NCBI RefSeq assembly: GCF_011947265.1
Contig: NZ_JAATHD010000003.1
Coordinates: 496,001 to 560,000 of the forward strand
DNA: 64,000 nt
Direction: 5' to 3'
Source: Paenibacillus sp. HB172176
Lineage (GTDB): Bacteria; Bacillota; Bacilli; Paenibacillales; Paenibacillaceae
Both the position numbers and the translations under genes were made by a program. Positions 10,082 through 18,709 of this stretch are shown piece after piece (position 1 is the first letter of the stretch; every line of letters begins with the position of its first letter). Below the pieces are notes generated by a model, which saw nothing but the letters and a program-made list of their open reading frames with translations, was not told the DNA's origin and did not search any database.

Positions 10082-11446
10082 GTGGACTTACGTGTGTTGG
10101 AAGTAGAAGCTTATCGTGTATATCAACGTAATCAGGATAATCAATGCGACATTCCATTTGGACTTGAAGGTTCAGAACCTGTAGAAGGAACCGTCGAGGC
10201 GCGGTTATTTTCTTCGGTTTATTCCACAGCCTGGCAGGTAATGGGGAAGTCGGAGGGACAATGCTTTCAAGGAATATTCCCTAATGTCCCAGTGGGCTCT
10301 TTTGGAATGGAATTCCGAGTAACCAGTGAAGATCATGTGGCTTCTATCTCTGTATCGCCTGTTTTTGTAGGTGATTTATGGCTCCTTGCCGGTCAGTCCA
10401 ATATGGAGGGATGCGGCAAGGAGATTGACGTGGAAACGCCAGTGGAGGGGGTCAGTTGCTTCTATATGGGAGATCGCTGGGGACTGGCGGAAGAGCCATT
10501 ATGTTGGCTGCAAGAAGCGATTGATCCTGTTCATTGGAAAGTACCGGCGGAGAAGGTTGCTGAAGAAGCAAAGCGGCTTCGTCGTGAGCGGACGAACGGT
10601 GCCGGGCTTGCCTTAACATTTGCCAAAGAGATATTGAGAGAAACCGGCGTGCCTATCGGCTTAATTATGGCTCCGCACGGCGGTACAAATATGCTGAAAT
10701 GGGACCCTGCCAAACGAAATGAAGGTGGAAATTCATTCTATGGCGCGATGATTCGGAAAGTGAGCAAGTTAGGCGGCCGCATAAAGGGCTGCCTTTGGTA
10801 CCAAGGAGAAAGTGATGCCAATGAAAGTGACGCGCCCTTCTATCTTGAGCGAACCATTGCGTTTATGAATAGTTTGCGACAAGATGCAGGCGACGACAAA
10901 CTCCCGATCATCTATGCGCAATTAGCTGTTCACTATAGTCCGGAAGATCCCCGGTGGTGGAATCTTGTTCAACAGAATCAGTTATCACTTGAGGAACAAA
11001 TGGAGGATATGTGGATGGTGCCAACCATTGATGCTTCCATGTCTGACGGTATTCATCCTGATGCAAAATCGCTGCAAAACATTGGGCGTCGCATGGCATG
11101 GCAAGCTATTCATCATGTTTATGGCAGGCCAAGCGTTCTTCCCGGACCAAGATTAAGTGCGACGGAATGGAATGAACAGCGAACAGAACTCATCCTTTCG
11201 TTCAATGGGATTAACTTTCGTTTAAATGCTGTTAGACAGGTATTCGGCTTTCGTGTAGAGGTTGATGGCTGCAATCAGGCCTTTACGGGAAGGGTTAGCG
11301 AAGACGCTCAGAAAGTCATACTCTCATTTGAAGAACCTGTTATTGGCGAAACCAGTCTTCAGCATGGCTATGGCAGGAATCCCTTCGTCAATATTCGTGA
11401 TCAGTTCGGGATACCCTTGCCGGTTTTTGGGCCAATTCCAGTATAG
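10082..11446 (+). CDS. Sialate-O-acetylesterase-like carbohydrate esterase (SASA/SGNH), 454 aa
   Basis: Hydrolyses O-acetyl esters from sugars. An N-terminal beta domain of about 95 residues precedes an SGNH hydrolase domain. The nucleophile serine is in GQSNMEG (Ser106), the oxyanion/Asn region in WYQGESD, and the Asp-His pair in DGIHPD (Asp322, His325). No signal peptide is visible, so it probably deacetylates imported oligosaccharides in the cytoplasm. Start is GTG 10082 with AGGAGG eight bases upstream. It lies between the SLH glycosidase and an acetyltransferase, so acetylated glycan is a theme of this segment. The natural ester substrate is not determined by sequence; acetylated pectic oligosaccharide is the inference. 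Confidence 0.85.
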   Translation: MDLRVLEVEAYRVYQRNQDNQCDIPFGLEGSEPVEGTVEARLFSSVYSTAWQVMGKSEGQCFQGIFPNVPVGSFGMEFRVTSEDHVASISVSPVFVGDLWLLAGQSNMEGCGKEIDVETPVEGVSCFYMGDRWGLAEEPLCWLQEAIDPVHWKVPAEKVAEEAKRLRRERTNGAGLALTFAKEILRETGVPIGLIMAPHGGTNMLKWDPAKRNEGGNSFYGAMIRKVSKLGGRIKGCLWYQGESDANESDAPFYLERTIAFMNSLRQDAGDDKLPIIYAQLAVHYSPEDPRWWNLVQQNQLSLEEQMEDMWMVPTIDASMSDGIHPDAKSLQNIGRRMAWQAIHHVYGRPSVLPGPRLSATEWNEQRTELILSFNGINFRLNAVRQVFGFRVEVDGCNQAFTGRVSEDAQKVILSFEEPVIGETSLQHGYGRNPFVNIRDQFGIPLPVFGPIPV

Positions 11447-11485
11447 TTGAAAAATATGTCAATTCAATGATGGGAAAGGATGATC

Positions 11486-12055
11486 ATGTTGAGCGAACGC
11501 ACAGAGAAAGAAAAAATGCTGGCGGGAGAGTTGTATGCTGCCGGTGATCCGCAATTGATAAAGGATCGAGAGAACGCCAGGAGATTAACCCGATTGTTGA
11601 ATCAGACGATTGAGACAGAATACGAAACACGCGTAGAGCTGCTCAAGGAGCTCTTCGGCACAACGGGTAATCATGTTTATGTCGAGCCAACGTTCCGTTG
11701 CGATTATGGCTATAACATCCATGTTGGAAACCATTTTTTTGCTAACTTCGATTGCGTTATCTTGGATGTATGCGAGGTTAGAATCGGCGAAAATTGTTTG
11801 TTGGCTCCTGGCGTACATATTTATACAGCAACGCATCCCTTAGATCCAATTGAACGATCCTCCGGAGCCGAATTCGGCAAACCGGTAAAAATAGGAAATA
11901 ATGTATGGATTGGTGGACAAGCCGTCATTAATCCGGGCGTTACAATCGGAGACAACGCAGTTATCGCCTCAGGCGCAGTAGTCACGAAGGATGTGCCTGA
12001 TAACGTTGTTGTTGGTGGAAATCCAGCTAGAGTTATCAAAACCATAGAACCTTAA
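11486..12055 (+). CDS. Maltose/galactoside O-acetyltransferase family protein, 189 aa
   Basis: Left-handed beta-helix acetyltransferase of the Maa/LacA type, which moves acetyl from acetyl-CoA to sugars, normally as a trimer. Seen are the N-terminal helical part ([11 protein letters not shown]), the hexapeptide-repeat region ([41 protein letters not shown]) with the catalytic-type His in TATHPLD, and the closing [18 protein letters not shown] and GNPARVI segments. Length matches the family. ATG 11486 is preferred over ATG 11480, because 11480 overlaps the ribosome site GGGAAAGGA. It follows the esterase by 39 bases, probably in the same transcript, and may detoxify non-metabolised sugars. Confidence 0.88.
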   Translation: MLSERTEKEKMLAGELYAAGDPQLIKDRENARRLTRLLNQTIETEYETRVELLKELFGTTGNHVYVEPTFRCDYGYNIHVGNHFFANFDCVILDVCEVRIGENCLLAPGVHIYTATHPLDPIERSSGAEFGKPVKIGNNVWIGGQAVINPGVTIGDNAVIASGAVVTKDVPDNVVVGGNPARVIKTIEP

Positions 12056-12072
12056 AATCAATTTATATCATC

Positions 12073-12105
12073 AGAGGCAGGTTGAAATTCGAGCAATCTG
12101 CCTCT
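12073..12105. terminator. Shared terminator between convergent genes
   Basis: AGAGGCAG with GTTG pairs with CAAT and CTGCCTCT, giving a 12-bp stem with one wobble. It sits between the stop of the acetyltransferase (+) and the stop of the response regulator (-), so it can serve both. Confidence 0.7.
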
Positions 12106-12120
12106 ATTCTTATCTATTTG

Positions 12121-13650
12121 TCAACCGTCTACTTCGGTTACCGTAATCGAGTCGACATACCGCTTAAATTCCGATGGCAGAATGCCTACAACTCTTTTAA
12201 ACAAAGCGGTGAAATGTTTGGAGCTTTGGTACCCCACCATGGATGCGATTTCATACAGCTTGTGCTCGTCGTCAATGATCAGCTGTTTGGCTAGTTCCAT
12301 GCGCTGTTGGATCACATAATCAATGAAGTTGATTCCGGTCTCTTCCCTGAATACCTCGCTTAAATAATTTGGATTCATTCGAACATTTTCAGCTGTTGAC
12401 TGCAAAGTCAAATTTCCGCTTACATTCATCTGGATATAGCGCTTTACCCGGATGATAAGCGGAGAATCCGAATGTTTTTGGGTCTGCCGAATATGTTGCA
12501 GAATTTCCTCTGCGAGTTCCTTCAGCTTGTTTATCCACATTTCACGTGAAAAGGTGCTTTGATCCTCGTTCAGAACTTCCATGGAGGATGGCGTTAGAGC
12601 TAAATGCTTCGGCAGCCCGGACTGTATAGCAAATTGTCCCAGAATAGCCAAACCATAAACAAACTGGTCCCGCCAAGTATCAGGCTGATGTGGAGAAAAG
12701 CTGTCAGCTATCATACTGTTAATATGCGAAAGCTGCCCCTGCTGCAAAGCTACCATCCATTCAACGGTATCGGTGTCTGAATCCGAAACAAGTTGGAACC
12801 GGATCTCCATTTTGGCGATGTTCCAAGAGGATTGAAGCTGACGAAACTCCTTAAAGATAGGACTGCTTCCCATCATAAATGGAATTTGGGTATGTTCGTT
12901 TGTGAAGCTAAAGAAGTTTTCTTCAAATTGAATTAAGGTCTCTTTCAATATGTTTTCATCCGGCGACCAATGAAGAGCCAAGATCATTCCGTCTTCCACA
13001 CGAATGACTTTACCTTGCGAATGAATAAGTTCTTGACATGTTTTCATTAGAAAATAGAGATATAAACTCCGATCGCCGGGCACAAGGGCGTGAGCGTTAA
13101 GATACACGGCCACGGCTCCGAAATATAAACCTTCCATAGGCAGGCCCAACCGCCGAAGCTGGTCCTCGCATGCTGCGGGAGAATAATTGTGTCCGTTCAG
13201 AAGCTGATGCAGCCAGTATTCGATTAATTGTTGAGATTGTTCATCCCCTTCTAATTTCTGATGAAACGACTTTATAATTCGATCTTCGATTTGCTTCAGC
13301 TTTTCAATTAATACAGGCTCCTCGACGGGTTTAGTAATGTAATCGACGGCACCCATGACTAGCATTTGGCGAACATAAGAATAATCGGTAAATCCGCTTA
13401 AAGCGAGAATCAATGGAGGATTCGGGCCTTGCTTCAACTCGGCATACATCTCAATTCCATTCATGTGGGGCATGGAGATGTCTGTAAGAACCAAATCCGG
13501 TTTAACTCGGCCAATCAATTCCAAAGCTTCTCGGCCGTTCGCCGCTTCGCCCAAGATCAGCCACGCAGGAGCGATCCTTCGTATTAAGGCGTTAAGCCCC
13601 TTGCGAATCATTGGCTCATCATCGACGATCACCATTCGAAATGTATTCAT
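12121..13650 (-). CDS. YesN-type response regulator with AraC output domain, 509 aa
   Basis: DNA-binding partner of the adjacent histidine kinase. The N-terminal receiver domain shows the acidic pair Asp10-Asp11, the phospho-acceptor Asp57 in LVLTDISMP and the conserved Lys in DYITKPVEE. A middle region of about 260 residues follows. The last 100 residues form the AraC double helix-turn-helix (TAENVRMNPNYLSEVF, IASMVGYQSSKHFTALFKR). The start at 13650 lies inside the kinase gene (32-base overlap), so the two are translationally linked. The pair diverges from the sugar ABC transporter at 15567-18674, its likely target. Confidence 0.92.
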   Translation of the reverse strand: MNTFRMVIVDDEPMIRKGLNALIRRIAPAWLILGEAANGREALELIGRVKPDLVLTDISMPHMNGIEMYAELKQGPNPPLILALSGFTDYSYVRQMLVMGAVDYITKPVEEPVLIEKLKQIEDRIIKSFHQKLEGDEQSQQLIEYWLHQLLNGHNYSPAACEDQLRRLGLPMEGLYFGAVAVYLNAHALVPGDRSLYLYFLMKTCQELIHSQGKVIRVEDGMILALHWSPDENILKETLIQFEENFFSFTNEHTQIPFMMGSSPIFKEFRQLQSSWNIAKMEIRFQLVSDSDTDTVEWMVALQQGQLSHINSMIADSFSPHQPDTWRDQFVYGLAILGQFAIQSGLPKHLALTPSSMEVLNEDQSTFSREMWINKLKELAEEILQHIRQTQKHSDSPLIIRVKRYIQMNVSGNLTLQSTAENVRMNPNYLSEVFREETGINFIDYVIQQRMELAKQLIIDDEHKLYEIASMVGYQSSKHFTALFKRVVGILPSEFKRYVDSITVTEVDG

Positions 13651-15391
13651 AACCTATAACGCCTCCTGTCTCGTTCTGCTGGGGAATCTTGTAGAGGGGA
13701 AGTTTACAGGTTACGGTTGTTCCTTCGCCCTCGATGCTGTCGATTTCAAGTCCAAATTTTTTGCCGTAAGATAATTGAATGCGTCGTTCAACATTTAACA
13801 AACCGATACTGGTCTCTTGGCCTGACTCGTTAAGAGCTGTCTGCATTCTTTTCCTCAGTTCTTCCAGACGCTCTGCTGCCATCCCTACGCCATCATCTTT
13901 CACACGAATTTCAAAGGATGAATCGGCTTCCTTCCTGATGACCTCTACATGGATGCATCCTGAGCGGGAGAGAGGACGCAATCCGTGAAGAACACTATTC
14001 TCAACAAGCGGCTGAATCATGAGGGCATGAATCGGGATCTTTTTCAATGAATCATCACAAGCAATAATAAATTTTGGCGGATAGGACAAACGTGCGGACT
14101 GCAGATATAAATAGTGTTCCACATACTCTAATTCCTGTTGCATCGTCACTAAACTTTGCTGACGGAAATTGACTTTCAGCAACTTTCCAAGTGATGCTAT
14201 CATTTTGACCGTTTCGGAATTTCCTTCCGTTTCGGCCATCATACGAATCGTTTCCAGCGTATTGAATAGGAAATGCGGATTAATCTGGCTTTGCAAGGCG
14301 GAGAATTGCGCTTCTCGTTGACGGATTTCAGCAACATATGTGCGATCGATGAGCTCTTTGATTTGAGTCAGCATATGATTGAAGCTATTTCCAAGATGGT
14401 AAATCTCATCTCGCGACTTGGTATGGAATCGCAAATTGAATTCCCCGGATTCCGCTTTTCTCATCAGCCGCTGCAGCTGTTCTAGAGATAAGGTGACTTT
14501 TCTGGAGAACCATCCCGAGAACATAACAGCAACCAATATGGATGCGGCCATGATGAGTAATGAATTCAGCAACAGTTCTTTCTGATTCAACACGGATTTA
14601 ATTGGAACTCCGAGTTCGAGCTTCCAAGGCGCCGTATTTAGTTCAGCTTCAGCTCGCAGCCAATCATCAGCATTAAGGGAAGGAGCACGGGTTGTGATAT
14701 TCTCATGATTTGTAGAATATATGACTTCGTTCTGATCGTTAACGATGGAGACAAATGAATCGCTTCCAATTTGAATATTGCGAAGCAAATCATCAATTTT
14801 GGAGAAGTTCACATCAAGAACAATGATGCCGTAAGGCTGGTTTATTTCAAAAATATTCAGCTGCCTAAGAACTGAAAATATCGGCATAGATTCAGAGCTG
14901 TGTGAAGATTGCGCCAGAAAGGTACCGGATACCGCAGATTTGCCCCATGCTTTTTTGGCTTCAACAAACGCATCCGTCGATTCGGGAGCATATTCATACC
15001 GCTGGCCCTTCTGGTAAAGACTTATGCTTCCCATTTGATTATCAAACAAGTGAACAGCTGTTATATCTTCGCTGTTTGGATATAAATAAACATTGCGAAT
15101 ATAATTCTCCAGTTGTATCGTCTCGGCGAGACTTAGATCCTGAAGATGCTTTCCGGAGATAAGACGTTCAATTTGATCGCGATCATATAGCGGTTGCATA
15201 GTTGCTGCAGTCAATTCCGAGAGATACGCATCCAGATTGATTGACAATTGGTGGGAGAGCTCATTCATCGTCAGGGACATATTTTGCTTTGTGTTCGAGA
15301 CATGAATAAGATAATGGCTATATGTAATGATGGTAATTAAGATAACGATAATCAGAGTATAAGAAATATTCAGCTTCTGTTTGAACGTCAT
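13619..15391 (-). CDS. YesM-type membrane sensor histidine kinase, 590 aa
   Basis: Two membrane segments (about residues 9-31 and 280-300) flank an extracellular sensor domain. A HAMP linker (RLMRKAESGEFNLRF), the LytS/YesM-type phospho-acceptor region (SQINPHFLFNTLETI) and a C-terminal ATPase domain (LVENSVLHGL, VKDDGVGM) follow. The open frame extends to 15526, but ATG 15391 has AAGGAG ten bases upstream and begins directly before the first membrane helix. It probably senses extracellular sugar or a loaded binding protein and phosphorylates the overlapping regulator. Confidence 0.92.
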   Translation of the reverse strand: MTFKQKLNISYTLIIVILITIITYSHYLIHVSNTKQNMSLTMNELSHQLSINLDAYLSELTAATMQPLYDRDQIERLISGKHLQDLSLAETIQLENYIRNVYLYPNSEDITAVHLFDNQMGSISLYQKGQRYEYAPESTDAFVEAKKAWGKSAVSGTFLAQSSHSSESMPIFSVLRQLNIFEINQPYGIIVLDVNFSKIDDLLRNIQIGSDSFVSIVNDQNEVIYSTNHENITTRAPSLNADDWLRAEAELNTAPWKLELGVPIKSVLNQKELLLNSLLIMAASILVAVMFSGWFSRKVTLSLEQLQRLMRKAESGEFNLRFHTKSRDEIYHLGNSFNHMLTQIKELIDRTYVAEIRQREAQFSALQSQINPHFLFNTLETIRMMAETEGNSETVKMIASLGKLLKVNFRQQSLVTMQQELEYVEHYLYLQSARLSYPPKFIIACDDSLKKIPIHALMIQPLVENSVLHGLRPLSRSGCIHVEVIRKEADSSFEIRVKDDGVGMAAERLEELRKRMQTALNESGQETSIGLLNVERRIQLSYGKKFGLEIDSIEGEGTTVTCKLPLYKIPQQNETGGVIGYEYISNGDRR

Positions 15392-15566
15392 AATGATATC
15401 GCTCCTTCTTACGCTTAAGTATAGAGGAAGAGACGCCTTCATGGAAATTGATTTGTCGAATAAAACCGAATAATCCGTCCCATTCCGAGAAGAATGCCGT
15501 TTATAACAGTTTTGCCTGCATGTCATAATAAGATTGCAATTAAATCATATTCAGGGGGAAGCAAGC

Positions 15567-16877
15567 ATGAAAAAACAACTTACAGTTTGGTTTCTAGCAA
15601 CGGCATTACTATTATTGTTGTCGGCATGCGGAAACAATTCAGAAAACGGCACTTCCGGCAACACTGCAGGGGAGAACAATTCCAACACAAAAGCCGAGGC
15701 TGTGACTCTAAAGGTTTCATTAACCGCTCAGGATATGAGCGGCTTGGAACAATTGGCAAAGCAATATGAAAGCGAGAACGATGGAGTTAAGATAAACATC
15801 GAACGTGCGCCGGACGATCAATTCAAGCAAACCTTGGGCGCGCAGCTGGCGGCGAATGAGGCTCCGGATTTATTCGTGCAATGGCCGGGTCTTAGCAAAA
15901 TCGGACTTAGCATTAACGCGGGTTATTTGGCGGATTTAAGCGATGTTGCTCCAGTGGACAATATTGACAAGGGTTTGCTGCAAGGCTTTAGCAAAGACGA
16001 TAAGGTTTATGGAATTCCTTGGAGCAAAAATTATCTTGCCGTTTACTACAACAAGGATCTCTTCGAAGCGAATGGCATTGAAGTTCCAACCAATTGGGAT
16101 GAGTTTCTGGCTGCATGCGAGAAACTGAAGGCAGCAGGAGTGACTCCAATTGGACTGGGAGGCAAGGAAGCTAGTAATGTGATGTTTTTATGGTACGCGT
16201 TGGCTCCTTCTACCGTGTACGCGGAGGATATGGATTGGGATCAGAAGCGGTATAACAATGAGGTTCAATTCGCGACCTCGGATTCTTGGAAGGCTGTAGC
16301 TGAGCAGTATGAACAGTTAGTAGATAATGGATATATCAGTAAAGACGCGCTCGGCGTTTCTGGTGATTCGGCCAGGACTTCATTGGGTGCAGGCAAAGCG
16401 GCGATGATTATAGACGGAAACTGGTCGATGAGCGGATATGAGGAGATCGCAAAAGCTAACAATGTCAATATTGGCATGTTTGCGCTGCCAGGCAATAAAG
16501 CCGGCGAAGATATCTGGTTGTCTTCAGGGCCTTCTACCGGACTGACATTGTGGTCGGGCAGCGAGCATCAGGAGGAGGCGAAGAAGTTCCTTGCATTCCT
16601 ATACGCTGATGATAATTATCTGACTTTGATTGGACCAGGCCAATTCTCGACCTTGAAGACGGTGCAACCGGAAAGCTCAGATATGTCGGCTGACATTATG
16701 GATGTCGTACAAAATGCGCCTGCATATCAGTTTTTGGATATTGGTTGGCCGAGTGGCGCAAATGAGGCGTTCAATGCTCCAACCCAAGCGGCGATTGGCG
16801 GAGCAACATCTTTTGAAGAAGTGCTGGAATCTGCGGATCAAACCTGGGACAAGGCCGCAGCCAATATGAAAAAATAA
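15567..16877 (+). CDS. Sugar ABC transporter substrate-binding lipoprotein, 436 aa
   Basis: Family-1-type extracellular solute-binding protein that captures oligosaccharides for the two permeases downstream. The signal peptide ends in a lipobox (LLLLSACGNN), so it is tethered through Cys. The mature part has the usual two-lobed pattern (VYGIPWSKNYLAVYYNKDLFE; GKAAMIIDGNWSM). ATG 15567 has GGGGGA eight bases upstream; an earlier in-frame start at 15534 would place 11 residues before the signal peptide and has no ribosome site. It diverges from the YesM/YesN pair across a 175-base gap that should hold both promoters. Confidence 0.92.
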   Translation: MKKQLTVWFLATALLLLLSACGNNSENGTSGNTAGENNSNTKAEAVTLKVSLTAQDMSGLEQLAKQYESENDGVKINIERAPDDQFKQTLGAQLAANEAPDLFVQWPGLSKIGLSINAGYLADLSDVAPVDNIDKGLLQGFSKDDKVYGIPWSKNYLAVYYNKDLFEANGIEVPTNWDEFLAACEKLKAAGVTPIGLGGKEASNVMFLWYALAPSTVYAEDMDWDQKRYNNEVQFATSDSWKAVAEQYEQLVDNGYISKDALGVSGDSARTSLGAGKAAMIIDGNWSMSGYEEIAKANNVNIGMFALPGNKAGEDIWLSSGPSTGLTLWSGSEHQEEAKKFLAFLYADDNYLTLIGPGQFSTLKTVQPESSDMSADIMDVVQNAPAYQFLDIGWPSGANEAFNAPTQAAIGGATSFEEVLESADQTWDKAAANMKK

Positions 16878-16893
16878 GGCGTGAATTAGCGGA

Positions 16894-16926
16894 GGAGGAG
16901 AGACCCGCGTCTCTTCTCCTTTCTAC
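16894..16926 (+). terminator. Intra-operon attenuating hairpin after the binding-protein gene
   Basis: GGAGGAGAGAC pairs with GTCTCTTCTCC (11 bp, one wobble) around the loop CCGC, followed by TTTCTAC. It lies between the binding protein and first permease. Hairpins at this position often let the binding protein be made in excess over the permeases. Confidence 0.7.
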
Positions 16927-16959
16927 TTGATTGACGATAGAAGAAAGAAGGGAATACGA

Positions 16960-17844
16960 GTGGTTACGAAGAGAAAGTTACAACAGGTTTCCTATACCTT
17001 TGTTTTGCCTGCTGTATTGTTGTACGTTGTTTTTTTCATCTATCCCAGCATACAAAGCTTCTATTACGCATTAACGGACTGGAACGGCATATCCCCTGAT
17101 TATCATATCGTTGGCATGGATAATTTCATTCATTTATGGAGTGAATCCCGCTTTTTGGCATCCTTTAAGAATACATTTATTTATGCAATAGGCCTTACCT
17201 TAGGACAAAGTATTCTTGGACTGGTATTTGCCCTTTTGCTCCAAATCAAGATGAAGGGTCAAAGTCTGTTTCGGTCGATCTTCTTCAGTCCCCAAATCAT
17301 GAGTTTGCTGGCAATCGGCTATATCTGGTCTTATATTTATGATCCGGGCATCGGCAGTTTAAACATGATCTTGAATGAACTGGGCTTATCCTCTTTGGCA
17401 CTGAACTGGCTGGGCGATATGGATTTGGCCATATGGTCTATTGTATTCGTAAGCATCTGGCAAGGAGCGGGCTGGTGTATGGTTATCTATTTGGCCAACC
17501 TGCAATCCATTCCTCAAGATTTATACGAGGCGGCTTCAATCGACGGTGCAGGAACTTTGAAACGGTTTCGGCATGTGACATTCCCTCTTCTGGCGCCTGC
17601 AATTACCATTACCCTCGTCACTGGCACCATAGTTGGGCTCAAAGCCTTTGATTTGATCATGTCTATGACTCATGGCGGCCCTGGATATGTTACAGAAAGC
17701 ATAAGTACGGTTATGTATGATACTGCTTTTAACAAAAGTTTATTTGGTGAAGCTCAGGCTATGGGGATTGTGATGTTTATTATTATTTTTATCATAACGA
17801 TTCTACAGCTTACTTTCTTGAAGAAGCGGGAGGTTGATGTTTAG
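16960..17844 (+). CDS. Sugar ABC transporter permease, MalF/UgpA type, 294 aa
   Basis: Membrane subunit of the importer that starts at 15567. Six hydrophobic segments are visible, and the cytoplasmic EAA loop reads DLYEAASIDGAGTLKRFRHVTFP, which docks the ATPase. I prefer GTG 16960 (AAGAAGGGA seven bases upstream) to TTG 16927, which would add 11 polar residues and has no ribosome site. Its TAG overlaps the GTG of the next permease by one base. No ATPase gene is present in the window, so a shared MsmX-type ATPase elsewhere is likely. Confidence 0.92.
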   Translation: MVTKRKLQQVSYTFVLPAVLLYVVFFIYPSIQSFYYALTDWNGISPDYHIVGMDNFIHLWSESRFLASFKNTFIYAIGLTLGQSILGLVFALLLQIKMKGQSLFRSIFFSPQIMSLLAIGYIWSYIYDPGIGSLNMILNELGLSSLALNWLGDMDLAIWSIVFVSIWQGAGWCMVIYLANLQSIPQDLYEAASIDGAGTLKRFRHVTFPLLAPAITITLVTGTIVGLKAFDLIMSMTHGGPGYVTESISTVMYDTAFNKSLFGEAQAMGIVMFIIIFIITILQLTFLKKREVDV

Positions 17845-18674
17845 TGAAAAAAGTATCCCGTGTTCAAAGCTTTGTCCAATGGAGTCTGGTTCTGCTTTTG
17901 TCATTGGTTTATATCTACCCGCTTTATATGCTGCTAGTCTTTTCCTTCAAAAAAAATGAAAATATGTTCTCTAGCGCCTTTGGCCTTGATGGAGGATTTC
18001 ATTTAAGTAACTATGTAGAAGCTTGGACAAGATCGAATTTTGAGGTGGCGCTTCTAAATAGCGGCGTGATTAGTATTACATCTGTACTGGTTATGATTAT
18101 GTTTGGCGCTATGGCTTCCTATCCATTGGCGAGGCGTATTGGGCGATTATCATCCTTTCTTAGTTTGTTTTTTGTAGCAGGGTTAATTGTGCCGATGCAG
18201 CTCAATCTGATTCCATTATTTCAAATGATGATCGGTTTAAACCTGAATCATTCCAAATTAGGAGTCATTCTTCTGTATATTACTTTCGGATTGCCGTTAA
18301 CGATCTTTTTGTTTACCGGATTTATGCGCTCGCTGCCTCGTGAGCTGGAAGAGGCAGGACAAATTGACGGTTCGTCGCCTACCGGAATCTTTTTTAGAAT
18401 TTTGCTCCCGCTTCTGAAGCCGGTTGCTTCAAGTGTGTTTATCCTTCAGTTCCTTCATATCTGGAATGATTTCTTTCTTCCTGTCGTATTTCTGAATACC
18501 GATAAGCTGCGAACGGTGCAAGTGGCTGTCTATTCTTTCGCCGGTCGATACAGCAATGATTGGTCGCATATGTTCCCGATGATTGTCATCTGTGTTGCGC
18601 CAGTCATGCTGCTCTATATCTTCTTGCAACGCTTTATCATTTCTGGAATTATGTCGGGGGCGGTAAAGGGATAA
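17844..18674 (+). CDS. Sugar ABC transporter permease, MalG/UgpE type, 276 aa
   Basis: Second membrane subunit of the same importer. Six hydrophobic segments and the EAA loop ELEEAGQIDGSSPTGIFFRILLP are visible, and the C-terminus ISGIMSGAVKG is typical of MalG-like permeases. The GTG start overlaps the previous stop by one base and has GGGAGG ten bases upstream, so the two permeases are translationally coupled and made in equal amounts. The GH78-type enzyme follows 35 bases later in the same operon, which suggests that the imported sugar carries rhamnose. Confidence 0.92.
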   Translation: MKKVSRVQSFVQWSLVLLLSLVYIYPLYMLLVFSFKKNENMFSSAFGLDGGFHLSNYVEAWTRSNFEVALLNSGVISITSVLVMIMFGAMASYPLARRIGRLSSFLSLFFVAGLIVPMQLNLIPLFQMMIGLNLNHSKLGVILLYITFGLPLTIFLFTGFMRSLPRELEEAGQIDGSSPTGIFFRILLPLLKPVASSVFILQFLHIWNDFFLPVVFLNTDKLRTVQVAVYSFAGRYSNDWSHMFPMIVICVAPVMLLYIFLQRFIISGIMSGAVKG

Positions 18675-18709
18675 TTTCATTCTACATTTGCTAGGGAAGG
18701 AGCGTCTTA

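Noticed and set aside
15392..15566. Promoter boxes for the binding-protein operon (CATAAT at about 15523)
   Set aside because: The -10-like box resembles copies A and B, but the matching -35 (TTATAA) is weak and the distal element is absent, so no boundaries are claimed.
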